Of a stretch of 43,380 nucleotides of DNA, positions 34,735 to 42,534 are shown piece after piece. The translations under genes were made by a program, and so were the position numbers. Each line of letters starts with the position of its first letter. Position 1 is the first letter of the stretch. The stretch comes from a virus. A model generated the notes under the pieces. It saw only the letters and a program-made list of their open reading frames with translations. It was not told the origin of the DNA and did no database searches. Where the stretch lies: positions 1 to 43,380 of IMG/VR virus record IMGVR_UViG_3300009161_006335; one strand, written 5' to 3'.

Positions 34735-35512
34735 CAGTCTATTAAAAAATGACTTAATAATTGGTGAAAGCTCTCAGATATCCAATTACATGTCCTCAGA
34801 ACTAGTAAGAGTGTCTTCTAGAAATATACCCAATCATATTTATCAGACTAATTGGGAAAGAGTTTACATCTGTTTTGCAGAACAAAGAACAGTAAATGCG
34901 CATGATATAGCTTTTAAAGAAGAGTTTAATAAAATTAATGTTGACTTAACGCTAGAAGTTGCAAAAAAAATTAATGCAAAAGAAATTGTATATTTTTCAA
35001 CTGTAGAACTTTGGAGTAATTGTTCCGGAGCTATTAGCTTAAATACGGACTTTGACTTTGAAGAAAACTATTACACTATTTCAAAATACAAAGCTGCTAA
35101 AATTTTAAAAGAAATAGAAAATGTAATAATTTTATATCCTTTCAATTTTAATTCAAGATACAGAAGTTCTAATTTCTTAATGGGCAAGATTTTTCAGTCA
35201 TTGCTTTGTAAAAAAAAGATAGAAGTTGGAAATCTAGACTGGAATAGAGATATTTTACACGCTAAATGGGTTGCTAGTCAGGCTGAAATTACAAAACAAT
35301 CACAGATTATAGGGTCCGGTACCTATTTTAATGTCAGAGAGTATGCTAAAGATCTCTATAAAAAATTTAATATGAACTATGAAGAATATGTCTTTGAGTC
35401 TAGTCAAAGCTCTCAAAAAAAATTAACGTATCTTAGCTCAGAAAAAATTCTTTATTCATACGATCAGCTTCTCTCTGATACATTACTAGACTTAAAGCAG
35501 GCTTATCTCTAA
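34727..35512 (+). CDS. Divergent NAD-dependent epimerase/dehydratase (SDR)
   Basis: 261 residues from ATG 34727; ATGs at 34715 and 34718 and a TTG at 34676 are also in frame, but 34727 gives the usual small overlap (8 bases). Rossmann start LIIGESSQIS is a degenerate G-x2-G-x-I motif; IVYFSTVELW and YYTISKYKAAKIL carry the Ser/Thr and Y-x3-K pair of extended SDRs. So it probably still binds NAD(P) and acts on a nucleotide sugar; specific reaction not visible. Followed by a 45-base gap with a possible promoter for the next gene. Confidence 0.6.
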   Translation: MHSSLLKNDLIIGESSQISNYMSSELVRVSSRNIPNHIYQTNWERVYICFAEQRTVNAHDIAFKEEFNKINVDLTLEVAKKINAKEIVYFSTVELWSNCSGAISLNTDFDFEENYYTISKYKAAKILKEIENVIILYPFNFNSRYRSSNFLMGKIFQSLLCKKKIEVGNLDWNRDILHAKWVASQAEITKQSQIIGSGTYFNVREYAKDLYKKFNMNYEEYVFESSQSSQKKLTYLSSEKILYSYDQLLSDTLLDLKQAYL

Positions 35513-35557
35513 ATCTCTAATACACTTTCTATCTAACTTATTATATTTGAGAAAAAC

Positions 35558-35959
35558 ATGAATAGAAGATATCTGCCTACGCTATCAGAGCTAATTGATA
35601 GACTCTCAATTCTTCAGCTAAAAGAAGTCTTTATTACTGAACATAAAAAAGAATATTCAGAAGAAATTAAAGACATTGTTCACGATATACAAGAATGTTT
35701 AAACGATACAAATACTGTTTTATCTGCTGAAGATGTAAGAGCTATTGTTGTACTTTCACAAATGAATCTTCACATATGGCATAATGAGTCAAACTATAGA
35801 AAAGGCATTAAAGACGGTAATGATCTAGCGCTTACTCATGGCCTTAATGGAATACGAAATACAGCCAAGAATAAGATTCAAGAGTCAGCAGCCGGAAGAA
35901 AAGATTATAAAATTGACTGTTTAGCAGCAGACTTTAAAGATTGGGAGGTAAGCTGGTGA
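35558..35959 (+). CDS. Hypothetical protein, LIDRLSIL-type family
   Basis: 133 residues, helical. LPTLSELIDRLSILQLKEVF and QMNLHIWHNESNYRKG are conserved-looking (the pattern L-H-I-W-H-N-E is typical of a small uncharacterised family near sugar genes, possibly DUF4254-like). C-terminus is acidic and ends inside the next gene. AACTTATTATATTTGAG in the gap before it could be a promoter. Function unknown. Confidence 0.6.
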   Translation: MNRRYLPTLSELIDRLSILQLKEVFITEHKKEYSEEIKDIVHDIQECLNDTNTVLSAEDVRAIVVLSQMNLHIWHNESNYRKGIKDGNDLALTHGLNGIRNTAKNKIQESAAGRKDYKIDCLAADFKDWEVSW

Positions 35960-36603
35960 TTATTACATTAAAAGATAAGATTTTAGAAAGACTAAACTTT
36001 TACTCCGATAGATTTTATCAAGAAGGATCTTGTGGAGCTAGACCGAATGGATGTCATTCTATAGAATGCGCTAATAGAAAAAGGCATTATACTGACAAAA
36101 ATCTATACCACTCATATGGTGAATTTTATGCAAGCCTAATAGCAAATTTACTTGGAAGTCAAAAAGAAGAAGACTTTTCAATAATGGAATTAGGAACATA
36201 TTTTGGCGGATCAATTGCTGCGTGGTGCGAATCATTACCACAAGCTTTTGTTTGCGGTATTGATCAAAATCTAGATAGATTATGGATCGATCCAAACAAC
36301 TATCCTAACTTAAAACTAATTTCAGGCAATCATGAAAATCTACTAACATATGAGTCACTAGGAAGTAGAAAATTTGATCTTATAATCGACGATGGCTCAC
36401 ACATAGCCGATAATCAAATTAGTAACTTTTCTATACTCAAGAGCAAACTAAAACCAGACGGTGTCTATATTATTGAAGACATTTATCCTGAAAACGTCTA
36501 TCCTGAAAATTTTTTAAATCAATTTGAGCGAGTTGATTTCTCTAAAGACTCTGGTAGGGGAGACGATACACTGCTTGTTTACAAACACACTGAGAAAAAA
36601 TGA
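35956..36603 (+). CDS. SAM-dependent methyltransferase (class I, capsule-type)
   Basis: 215 residues from GTG 35956, chosen because GGGAGG at 35943-35948 lies 7 bases ahead; a TTG at 35941 would sit inside the ribosome site. Motif I is IMELGTYFGGSIAAW; CGIDQNLDRLWID follows; the FDLIIDDGSHIADNQISN segment and YIIEDIYPENVYPE match sugar O-methyltransferases of the Methyltransf_24/cephalosporin-hydroxylase-like group. Probably methylates a glycan residue. Overlaps both neighbours by 4 bases. Confidence 0.82.
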   Translation: MIITLKDKILERLNFYSDRFYQEGSCGARPNGCHSIECANRKRHYTDKNLYHSYGEFYASLIANLLGSQKEEDFSIMELGTYFGGSIAAWCESLPQAFVCGIDQNLDRLWIDPNNYPNLKLISGNHENLLTYESLGSRKFDLIIDDGSHIADNQISNFSILKSKLKPDGVYIIEDIYPENVYPENFLNQFERVDFSKDSGRGDDTLLVYKHTEKK

Positions 36604-37127
36604 ATAAAAGAGCATTAATATTAACATATGAAAGTTACCAAGACCATGAGGTCATCTATCCATACTATCGACTAACAGAAGATGAGTATGATGTTGAAAT
36701 TATGTCTAACAAACAGGGAAGATTTTATGGCATATTAGGAACATATATGAACGGAACTCATCTACTAAGTGATCTGTCTGATGCAAGCAAAAGAGAAAAC
36801 TTTTTTAAGTATGACTTACTTGTAATTCCGGGCGGAGTCAAAGCGCTAGAGTATCTTAGGCAAGAAAAAGATGTTCTCGACTTTATTAATGAGTGGGATA
36901 AGAGAAAAAAAGTCATAGCTTGTATTTGTCATGGCGCTCAACTTTTAATTTCTTCAAAAGTTGTTGAGGGAAGACAGATCTCTGGGTACTATAGTATTAA
37001 GGATGATATTAACAACGCAGGCGCAATATATGTTGATGCGCCCTTTGTTGTCTCTGACAATATTGTCACATCTCCGCATTATAAGCACATGGGTCCTTGG
37101 ATGAAAAAAGCGATCAGCATGGTGTGA
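36600..37127 (+). CDS. DJ-1/PfpI family protein
   Basis: 175 residues. The start ALILTYESYQDHEVIYPYYR and catalytic cysteine in IACICHGAQLL (nucleophile elbow) with LLVIPGGVKAL (GG motif) define the DJ-1/PfpI family. Members are proteases, chaperones, glyoxalase III/deglycases or amidases. In a sugar cluster a deglycase or glyoxalase role protecting against reactive carbonyls (such as those from keto-sugar or TPP chemistry) is conceivable. ATGA overlap with the methyltransferase. Confidence 0.88.
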   Translation: MNKRALILTYESYQDHEVIYPYYRLTEDEYDVEIMSNKQGRFYGILGTYMNGTHLLSDLSDASKRENFFKYDLLVIPGGVKALEYLRQEKDVLDFINEWDKRKKVIACICHGAQLLISSKVVEGRQISGYYSIKDDINNAGAIYVDAPFVVSDNIVTSPHYKHMGPWMKKAISMV

Positions 37128-37128
37128 T

Positions 37129-37803
37129 ATGAGTTATAAGACGAATATTGTTAAGAAACCATGGGGCTATGAATATCTAGCATATGAAAATGAAAATGTA
37201 GCTTTGTGGTTTCTTAGTATTTTAAGGGACCAAAAAACTTCAATGCACTGTCACCCAAATAAAACTACGGGCCTGATGGTAATTGATGGAGATGCAGAAG
37301 TTTCTTTCTTATCTAATAAGTTAAGTCTATCTACAAAAGAAAAGACAATGATAAGAAAAGGACTTTTTCATTCTACACATGCAATTGGTTCTAATTTATG
37401 CATATTTGAAATTGAAACACCTGTCAACAAGCACGACCTTGTTAGACTTGAAGACAAATATGGAAGAACAGGTCAACCTTATGAAGATGAATCAAATGAA
37501 TTACCAAAAGCAAGTGAATGTATTTGGATTGACGAACCAGTTAAAGGATTGAGTAATTTCTATAATCTTGGTGGAAAAAAAATAGCTGTTCATCACATTG
37601 ATAGCATGCAACATATGCAAAGTCTATTAGCACAAACTAACTCACACATTATGTTTTTAAGAGGAGGTCTCTTAACAGCATATGACATTAATGTTGCAGG
37701 TCCCGGTGATATTGTGACCAAAGACGTCTTAGAAAAATTGTTAAAAGTTTTTTCTAATATGTCTAATAACACGATTGTTTTAACCCATGAAGGTAACTTT
37801 TAA
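37129..37803 (+). CDS. Cupin-fold sugar isomerase-like protein
   Basis: 224 residues. VKKPWGYEYL start, then SMHCHPNKTTGLMVIDG with metal-binding H-C-H, and LFHSTHAIG (second histidine) are cupin motifs. The ending pattern ETPVNKHDLVRLEDKYGR is typical of cupins beside LPS genes and resembles mannose-6-phosphate isomerase-like proteins. It could isomerise or epimerise a hexose phosphate. Two bases after the DJ-1 gene, two before the next. Confidence 0.72.
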   Translation: MSYKTNIVKKPWGYEYLAYENENVALWFLSILRDQKTSMHCHPNKTTGLMVIDGDAEVSFLSNKLSLSTKEKTMIRKGLFHSTHAIGSNLCIFEIETPVNKHDLVRLEDKYGRTGQPYEDESNELPKASECIWIDEPVKGLSNFYNLGGKKIAVHHIDSMQHMQSLLAQTNSHIMFLRGGLLTAYDINVAGPGDIVTKDVLEKLLKVFSNMSNNTIVLTHEGNF

Positions 37804-37805
37804 TT

Positions 37806-38192
37806 ATGAAAGATTTCCCACCAGGATTTGAAAATGAGTCAAACAATATTGCAATTGACTTTGATGGTGTAATACACGATTTTAGTAAAGGTTTTTATGA
37901 TGGAACATGCTATGGAGAACCCTTACCTGGATCAATTGAGTCAATCAAGAAACTATCTAAAAAGTTTAATATTGTTATCTTTACCGCAAAAGCTAAACCA
38001 AGTAGGCCTCTTATTCAAGGAAAAACAGGAAAAGAGCATGTAGAAGACTGGCTTAAAAAGCATGAAATATTTTCTCTAGTAAAAGAAGTAACATCTGAAA
38101 AACCAAGAGCTTTTCTGTACATTGATGATAAAGGTTATAGATTTAGCAACTGGGATGATGCCTTGCTTTTTATAGAAAAAAATTATGAGTGA
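37806..38192 (+). CDS. Small HAD-like phosphatase
   Basis: 128 residues. AIDFDGVIHDF (catalytic D-x-D), IVIFTAKAKPS (motif II Thr), and AFLYIDDKGYRF (acidic motif IV). Related in type to the 118-residue HAD at 31885-32241. Could be a sugar phosphatase. Overlaps the TPP alpha subunit start by 8 bases. Confidence 0.75.
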   Translation: MKDFPPGFENESNNIAIDFDGVIHDFSKGFYDGTCYGEPLPGSIESIKKLSKKFNIVIFTAKAKPSRPLIQGKTGKEHVEDWLKKHEIFSLVKEVTSEKPRAFLYIDDKGYRFSNWDDALLFIEKNYE

Positions 38193-39018
38193 ATACAGTC
38201 TAAATGTATTTAAGCGAGCTTCGCTTTGCAGAAATTTTGAGAAAAAAGTTTTTGATCTTATAAAACTCAATACTTTTAAATTTCCAATTTATCTGTCTGC
38301 AGGCCAAGAATATATTGCAGCTTCAATTGCTGAATGTTTATCTTTGGCAAAGATTAATCCTAATATCTTTATTCAACACAGAGGACATTCAACTTATCTA
38401 TCTTTTGAAGCGCCCATAGAAGAATTAATTGATGAACTTTTAGGAAGAAAAACAGGTTGTTCAAATGGCATGGGTGGATCTGCTTCAATTCAGTCTAGAC
38501 TTAAAAATATTTATGGTCACGATGGTCTGATGGGAAGTCAAGTCCCAATCGCAGTTGGGCACTGTTATTCAACAAAAAAACCTACTATAGTTTTTATGGG
38601 TGATGCCTCTGCAGAAGAAGACTATGTTTTAGGTGCACTTGGCTGGGCGGCTACTAAAAAACTACCAATATTATTTGTTGTTGAGGATAACAATCTTTCA
38701 ATTCTCACAGAGAAAAAAGTTAGAAGAAGTTGGGAGATGGATGATGTTGCTAAATCTTTTGGAATGAATGCGTTTAATATAAATGATGATCCGCACGAGA
38801 TTCAAGAAGCTTTGACATCTGTGTTTGCTAGCCCGTTGCTTATAAACGTCAATACGCATAGAAAATATTGGCATGCTGGTGCAGGTATTGATGACGAAAC
38901 TATCTATGACCGCTATGAAAATGAAATGAAGACATTAGGCATCAAGGCACAAGAAATACATGAAAAAACACGTCTACATGTAGAGGAATTATGGCAAAGA
39001 ACGTTAGAGAAACAATAA
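38185..39018 (+). CDS. Thiamine-diphosphate E1 alpha-like subunit
   Basis: 277 residues, shorter than pyruvate dehydrogenase E1 alpha (about 350). FPIYLSAGQEYIAASI, IQHRGHSTYLSFEAP with H65/H68, NGMGGSASI, and the diphosphate-binding GDASAEEDYVLGALGWA (139-155) ending in EDNN (167-170) are the E1 alpha signature (GDG-x(n)-NN), here with GDA. Pairs with the beta subunit, whose gene overlaps by 28 bases. In antibiotic and LPS clusters such pairs can add a two-carbon unit to keto sugars; lipoyl and E3 genes are absent. Confidence 0.85.
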   Translation: MSEYSLNVFKRASLCRNFEKKVFDLIKLNTFKFPIYLSAGQEYIAASIAECLSLAKINPNIFIQHRGHSTYLSFEAPIEELIDELLGRKTGCSNGMGGSASIQSRLKNIYGHDGLMGSQVPIAVGHCYSTKKPTIVFMGDASAEEDYVLGALGWAATKKLPILFVVEDNNLSILTEKKVRRSWEMDDVAKSFGMNAFNINDDPHEIQEALTSVFASPLLINVNTHRKYWHAGAGIDDETIYDRYENEMKTLGIKAQEIHEKTRLHVEELWQRTLEKQ

Positions 39019-39902
39019 AGTCTCTTACTAAGAAACATCTAGAAAGCGGAAAAAGATGTTTTGGGCAGTGTCTAACAGCTGTTGGATGGGTTGGCGGAAC
39101 ACTACCAGAGCTATATGAAGAAGACGGAATGGTTGAACTTTCGATGGCCGATGTCTCAGGAGGTTCTATTGTTACAGGAATTGCGCTTGCAGGTGAAAGA
39201 CCAATTTACGTTGTTAGATATCAGGGTTTTCAATGGTATAACGCACCGTCAATTGTTAACTATGCTGCCAAGTCAAAAGAAATATGGGGAATACCCTGCC
39301 CTATCTTTGTCAGGAGTATTGCGATGGAAGGTGGCGTAGGACCAGTTGCTGGCTCTTCACATCATTCACTATATGATAGAATGCCAGGTTTAAAAATTGC
39401 TGCACCCATGACCCCACTTGAGTATGAAAAAGTTTATGACTCTTTCATGAAAGATGACGTACCATATTACGTTTCAGAGCATAAAAAAAGTTATGATAAT
39501 TGTGAAGAACTCGAAGATGAAATACATGAAAATTCCGACATAGTATTATTTCCAATATCAATTACAAGATTTTCAGCAAAAGATGCAAAACTAAAATTAG
39601 AAGAGCTAGGATACACTGTAAGTATCGTTCATCAATTATGGATAAAACCTTTTACTGGGAAGCAAAAATCGGTAGATGCATTAAAAAACTCAAAAGCAGG
39701 TTTAGTAATTGATGATGACTACGCTCAAGGAGTTGCTACAAATATCGCTCATCAGCTTATGTTATCATCTAAAAAAACAGTTGATGTTTTAGGCTTAGAA
39801 GAAAGAACAGCGGGTTTTCATCCAAGCGTTGACTTATTTCCACCAAGCTCTGAAAACATAATCAATAAATGTCTAGAGTTACTATCAACTAAATTAACAT
39901 GA
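38991..39902 (+). CDS. Thiamine-diphosphate E1 beta-like subunit
   Basis: 303 residues from ATG 38991, with AGAGGA at 38982. ELSMADVSGGSIVTGIALAG followed by ERPIYVVRYQGFQ, the GGVGPVAGSSHHSLYDRMPG stretch and APMTPLEYEKVYDSF match E1 beta (transketolase-like) subunits. At the spot where E1 beta has the conserved Glu that contacts thiamine N1' this protein has D54. The C-terminal domain (KAGLVIDDDYAQGV) is also present. Forms an alpha/beta complex with the preceding gene. ATGA overlap with the RmlC-like gene downstream. Confidence 0.85.
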   Translation: MAKNVRETIKSLTKKHLESGKRCFGQCLTAVGWVGGTLPELYEEDGMVELSMADVSGGSIVTGIALAGERPIYVVRYQGFQWYNAPSIVNYAAKSKEIWGIPCPIFVRSIAMEGGVGPVAGSSHHSLYDRMPGLKIAAPMTPLEYEKVYDSFMKDDVPYYVSEHKKSYDNCEELEDEIHENSDIVLFPISITRFSAKDAKLKLEELGYTVSIVHQLWIKPFTGKQKSVDALKNSKAGLVIDDDYAQGVATNIAHQLMLSSKKTVDVLGLEERTAGFHPSVDLFPPSSENIINKCLELLSTKLT

Positions 39903-40381
39903 TATTTTCTGATGTCAAAGAGTATGAAGCAAGTTATTACAGTGACTACAGAGGAGACTTGTGGACACTGTGGAAAGAGGATGAAACATATCCATCTATT
40001 AAATTTAATCATGACAAAGTTTCAACATCAAGAAAGAATGTGTTAAGAGGCATTCACGGTGATTTTAAGTCAACTAAATTGGTAACATGTTTGTTTGGAG
40101 AAATTTATTTTGTAGTTGTTGATAACCGTCCAGACTCACCTACATTTAAAAAGTGGGATTGGACTATGCTAAGTGATAAGAACAAGAAATCTATACTACT
40201 TCCACCTGGTTTCGGCAATGGATTTCTTGCAATGAGTAAACATTCTGTATTCCACTATAAATGGTCTTATGAGGGATCGTATCCTGATGTTGATGAGCAA
40301 TTTACTATTAAATGGAATGATTCTACTATCGGAATTGACTGGCCGATTTTAAATCCAATTTTACAAAAAAGAGACAAGTGA
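39899..40381 (+). CDS. dTDP-4-keto-6-deoxyhexose 3,5-epimerase-like protein (RmlC family)
   Basis: 160 residues, slightly shorter than RmlC (about 185). SRKNVLRGIHGDF holds the catalytic His (H53), FHYKWSYEGSYPD holds the Tyr (Y120/Y124), and LLPPGFGNGFLAM is the RmlC P-x-GF-x-HGF motif with Asn in place of His. The WSYEGSYPD and GIDWPI phrases match the family. It would epimerise a 4-keto-6-deoxy sugar; with the Asn change it could be a 3- or 5-specific form. Coupled between the TPP pair and the 3-dehydratase. Confidence 0.82.
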   Translation: MIFSDVKEYEASYYSDYRGDLWTLWKEDETYPSIKFNHDKVSTSRKNVLRGIHGDFKSTKLVTCLFGEIYFVVVDNRPDSPTFKKWDWTMLSDKNKKSILLPPGFGNGFLAMSKHSVFHYKWSYEGSYPDVDEQFTIKWNDSTIGIDWPILNPILQKRDK

Positions 40382-40385
40382 CATT

Positions 40386-41567
40386 ATGCAAAACTTTAAA
40401 TGGCCGCTAATCAATGATAACGTTTCAGACAGCGATAAAAAAGCTTTAATAAAATTTCTTTCTGAGCCTGGTGTAAGACTAACCCAGGGAAAAAAGGTAC
40501 AAGAGTTTGAAAAGAAATGGTCCGAGTGGCTCGGTGTTTCTTATAGCGTATTTGTTAACTCGGGTGCCTCCGCAAATTACATTATGACTGCAATTTGCCG
40601 CGACGTAAAAGGAGTAGGCGAGATAATTGTACCTCCTCTTGGCTGGGTCTCTGATATTGCTGCCGTCGTAAATCTCGGCATGATCCCTGTATTTGTTGAC
40701 ATCTCAATGGAAAATTTAGCAATTACTGCTGAAAATATTGAAGAGGCAATAACAGAAAATACAAAAGCAATAGTTTTAGTTCATACGCTAGGATTTAATG
40801 GCATAAATGATAAAATTATTGAAATTGCAAAAAAATACAATTTGATGTTGATTGAAGATTGCTGTGAGTCACATGGAGCAACCTTCAATGAAAGAAAAGT
40901 TGGAACGCTTGGAGATATATCAAATTTTTCATTCTACTTCGGTCATCATATGACTACAATTGAAGGCGGAATGATATGCACAAATGATAAAGAACTTTAT
41001 GATCTTGCTAAACTCTACAGATCACACGGTATGATTCGTGAGCTTGACGAAGAAACTAAAACAAAATACTCAAATGAAAATCCATCTCTAAATCCTCTGT
41101 TCACTTTCGTAGTGCCTGGATTTAATATGAGGAGCACTGAAATCAATGCAGTAATTGGATTAGAACAGCTAAAACATTTAGACAGTGCAATTCAAAAAAG
41201 AACTAATAATCTTTTAAGCTGGCTTTCTAAGCTTGACTCTAAGCTATTCATTACAGAGTTTCACACATTAGGCAGCAGTAATTTCTCTCTACCTCTAATT
41301 TTGCGTAAACCAAACGAAGATGCTTTTAAAAAGATATGTGATATTCTTGATAGTGAAGGAATTGAATACAGAAAAGGTACAGCCGGCGGAGGTAATCAAG
41401 CACGTCAACCTTACTTAAAAAAGTTTATTCATAAAATTGTAGGAAATTTAAAAACAGTCAATCACGTACACGATTTTGGACTTTACATTGGTAATCATTC
41501 TGACGTTAATGATGAAGATATTGAAAAAATTTGTCTTAAATTTTCTCAGGAGATTACTAATGTTTAA
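40386..41567 (+). CDS. ColD-like sugar 3-dehydratase of the DegT/DnrJ aminotransferase family
   Basis: 393 residues, same as ColD (about 388). The family fold is clear: NSGASANYIM, VPPLGWVSDIAAVVNLGMIP, LIEDCCESHGATF (D158 contacts PLP). At the place of the Schiff-base lysine (in SFF-x-x-K-x3-T-x-EGG) it has GHHMTTIEGG: H187 aligns with the lysine. Histidine there is the hallmark of PLP/PMP-dependent 3-dehydratases (ColD H188, CDP-sugar dehydratase E1 H220) rather than aminotransferases. The four Fe-S cysteines of E1 are absent, so ColD is the nearer match. It would remove the 3-OH of a 4-keto-6-deoxy sugar. Overlaps the next gene by 8 bases. Confidence 0.85.
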   Translation: MQNFKWPLINDNVSDSDKKALIKFLSEPGVRLTQGKKVQEFEKKWSEWLGVSYSVFVNSGASANYIMTAICRDVKGVGEIIVPPLGWVSDIAAVVNLGMIPVFVDISMENLAITAENIEEAITENTKAIVLVHTLGFNGINDKIIEIAKKYNLMLIEDCCESHGATFNERKVGTLGDISNFSFYFGHHMTTIEGGMICTNDKELYDLAKLYRSHGMIRELDEETKTKYSNENPSLNPLFTFVVPGFNMRSTEINAVIGLEQLKHLDSAIQKRTNNLLSWLSKLDSKLFITEFHTLGSSNFSLPLILRKPNEDAFKKICDILDSEGIEYRKGTAGGGNQARQPYLKKFIHKIVGNLKTVNHVHDFGLYIGNHSDVNDEDIEKICLKFSQEITNV

Positions 41568-42534
41568 AAACAAGAAAGTATTAGTTACTGGTGGGAATGG
41601 GATGATTGGCAGGCATCTCATTGACCTTCTACAAAAGAGGGGAGCAAATATTAGAGTTGCCGACATTAGACAAGCCCCTGATGTAAAAGGCGTAGAATTT
41701 GTCAATGTTGACCTCAGAGACTTTAATTCATGTAAAAAAATATGTGACAATATTGACTACGTCTTTAATTTAGTTGGAATTAAATGCTCGCCAAAAGTGT
41801 GTATTGAAAGACCTGCTGATATTATGGGCCCAATGCTTCAGTTTAATACAAACATGTTAGAAGCAGCAATGCAAGCAAATATAAAATGGTACTTGTATAC
41901 AAGCACAGTAGGTGTTTATGCACCAGCCGAAGTCTTTCATGAAGATGATGTTTGGTCTTCTCAGCCTTCTAAAAACGACTGGTTTGGCGGGTGGGCAAAA
42001 AGAATGGGTGAACTTCAGTGTCAAGCATATGAAAAACAATTCGGTGAAGGAAAATGCAGCATTGTGAGACCTGCTAATGTTTATGGTCCATATGATAACT
42101 TTGATCTTGAAAGCTCAATGGTCATACCATCATTAATTAGAAAAGCATTTTCAAATGGAAAGCTTTCTGTTTGGGGTGACGGATCAGCTGTAAGAGACTT
42201 TATTCATGCAAAAGATGTTGCAGAAGGTATGATCTTTGCAGTTGAAAATAAGATAACAGATCCTTTAAATTTAGGATCTGGGAGTGGAGTTACAATAAAA
42301 GAAGTTGCAGACTGTGTTGCTGAGATAGTTGGAGTTGATGTAGAGTGGGATCTATCTAAACCAACAGGTGATGCTAAGAGAATTTTTGATACTAAGCGTG
42401 CACAAAAATTAGGTTTTGCACCAAAGATAACAATTAGACAAGGCATAGAAGAAACTGTTAAGTGGTATGTGAAAAATATTCAAGAAGCGAATACAAGACT
42501 TGACACATTTAAGCTCTTAAAAGAAAAAGTTTAA
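41560..42534 (+). CDS. NAD-dependent sugar epimerase/dehydratase (extended SDR) with altered catalytic site
   Basis: 324 residues from ATG 41560, with AGGAG at 41548-41552; an upstream in-frame start would overlap the dehydratase heavily. VTGGNGMIGRHL (9-20) is the G-x2-G-x2-G motif; STVGVY (115-120) has the Ser/Thr; RPANVYGP and RDFIHAKDVA are extended-SDR motifs. The usual Y-x3-K is changed: K147 in WAKRMGEL is present but position 143 is Gly (DWFGGWAKRMGEL), with Phe at 142. So the catalytic Tyr is missing. Perhaps another residue serves, or it catalyses only reduction/epimer binding. Confidence 0.85.
   Translation: MFKNKKVLVTGGNGMIGRHLIDLLQKRGANIRVADIRQAPDVKGVEFVNVDLRDFNSCKKICDNIDYVFNLVGIKCSPKVCIERPADIMGPMLQFNTNMLEAAMQANIKWYLYTSTVGVYAPAEVFHEDDVWSSQPSKNDWFGGWAKRMGELQCQAYEKQFGEGKCSIVRPANVYGPYDNFDLESSMVIPSLIRKAFSNGKLSVWGDGSAVRDFIHAKDVAEGMIFAVENKITDPLNLGSGSGVTIKEVADCVAEIVGVDVEWDLSKPTGDAKRIFDTKRAQKLGFAPKITIRQGIEETVKWYVKNIQEANTRLDTFKLLKEKV

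Noticed and set aside
41476-41559. Longer N-terminus for the SDR gene
   Set aside because: It would extend inside the dehydratase gene; ATG 41560 has an AGGAG site and starts directly at the Rossmann strand.
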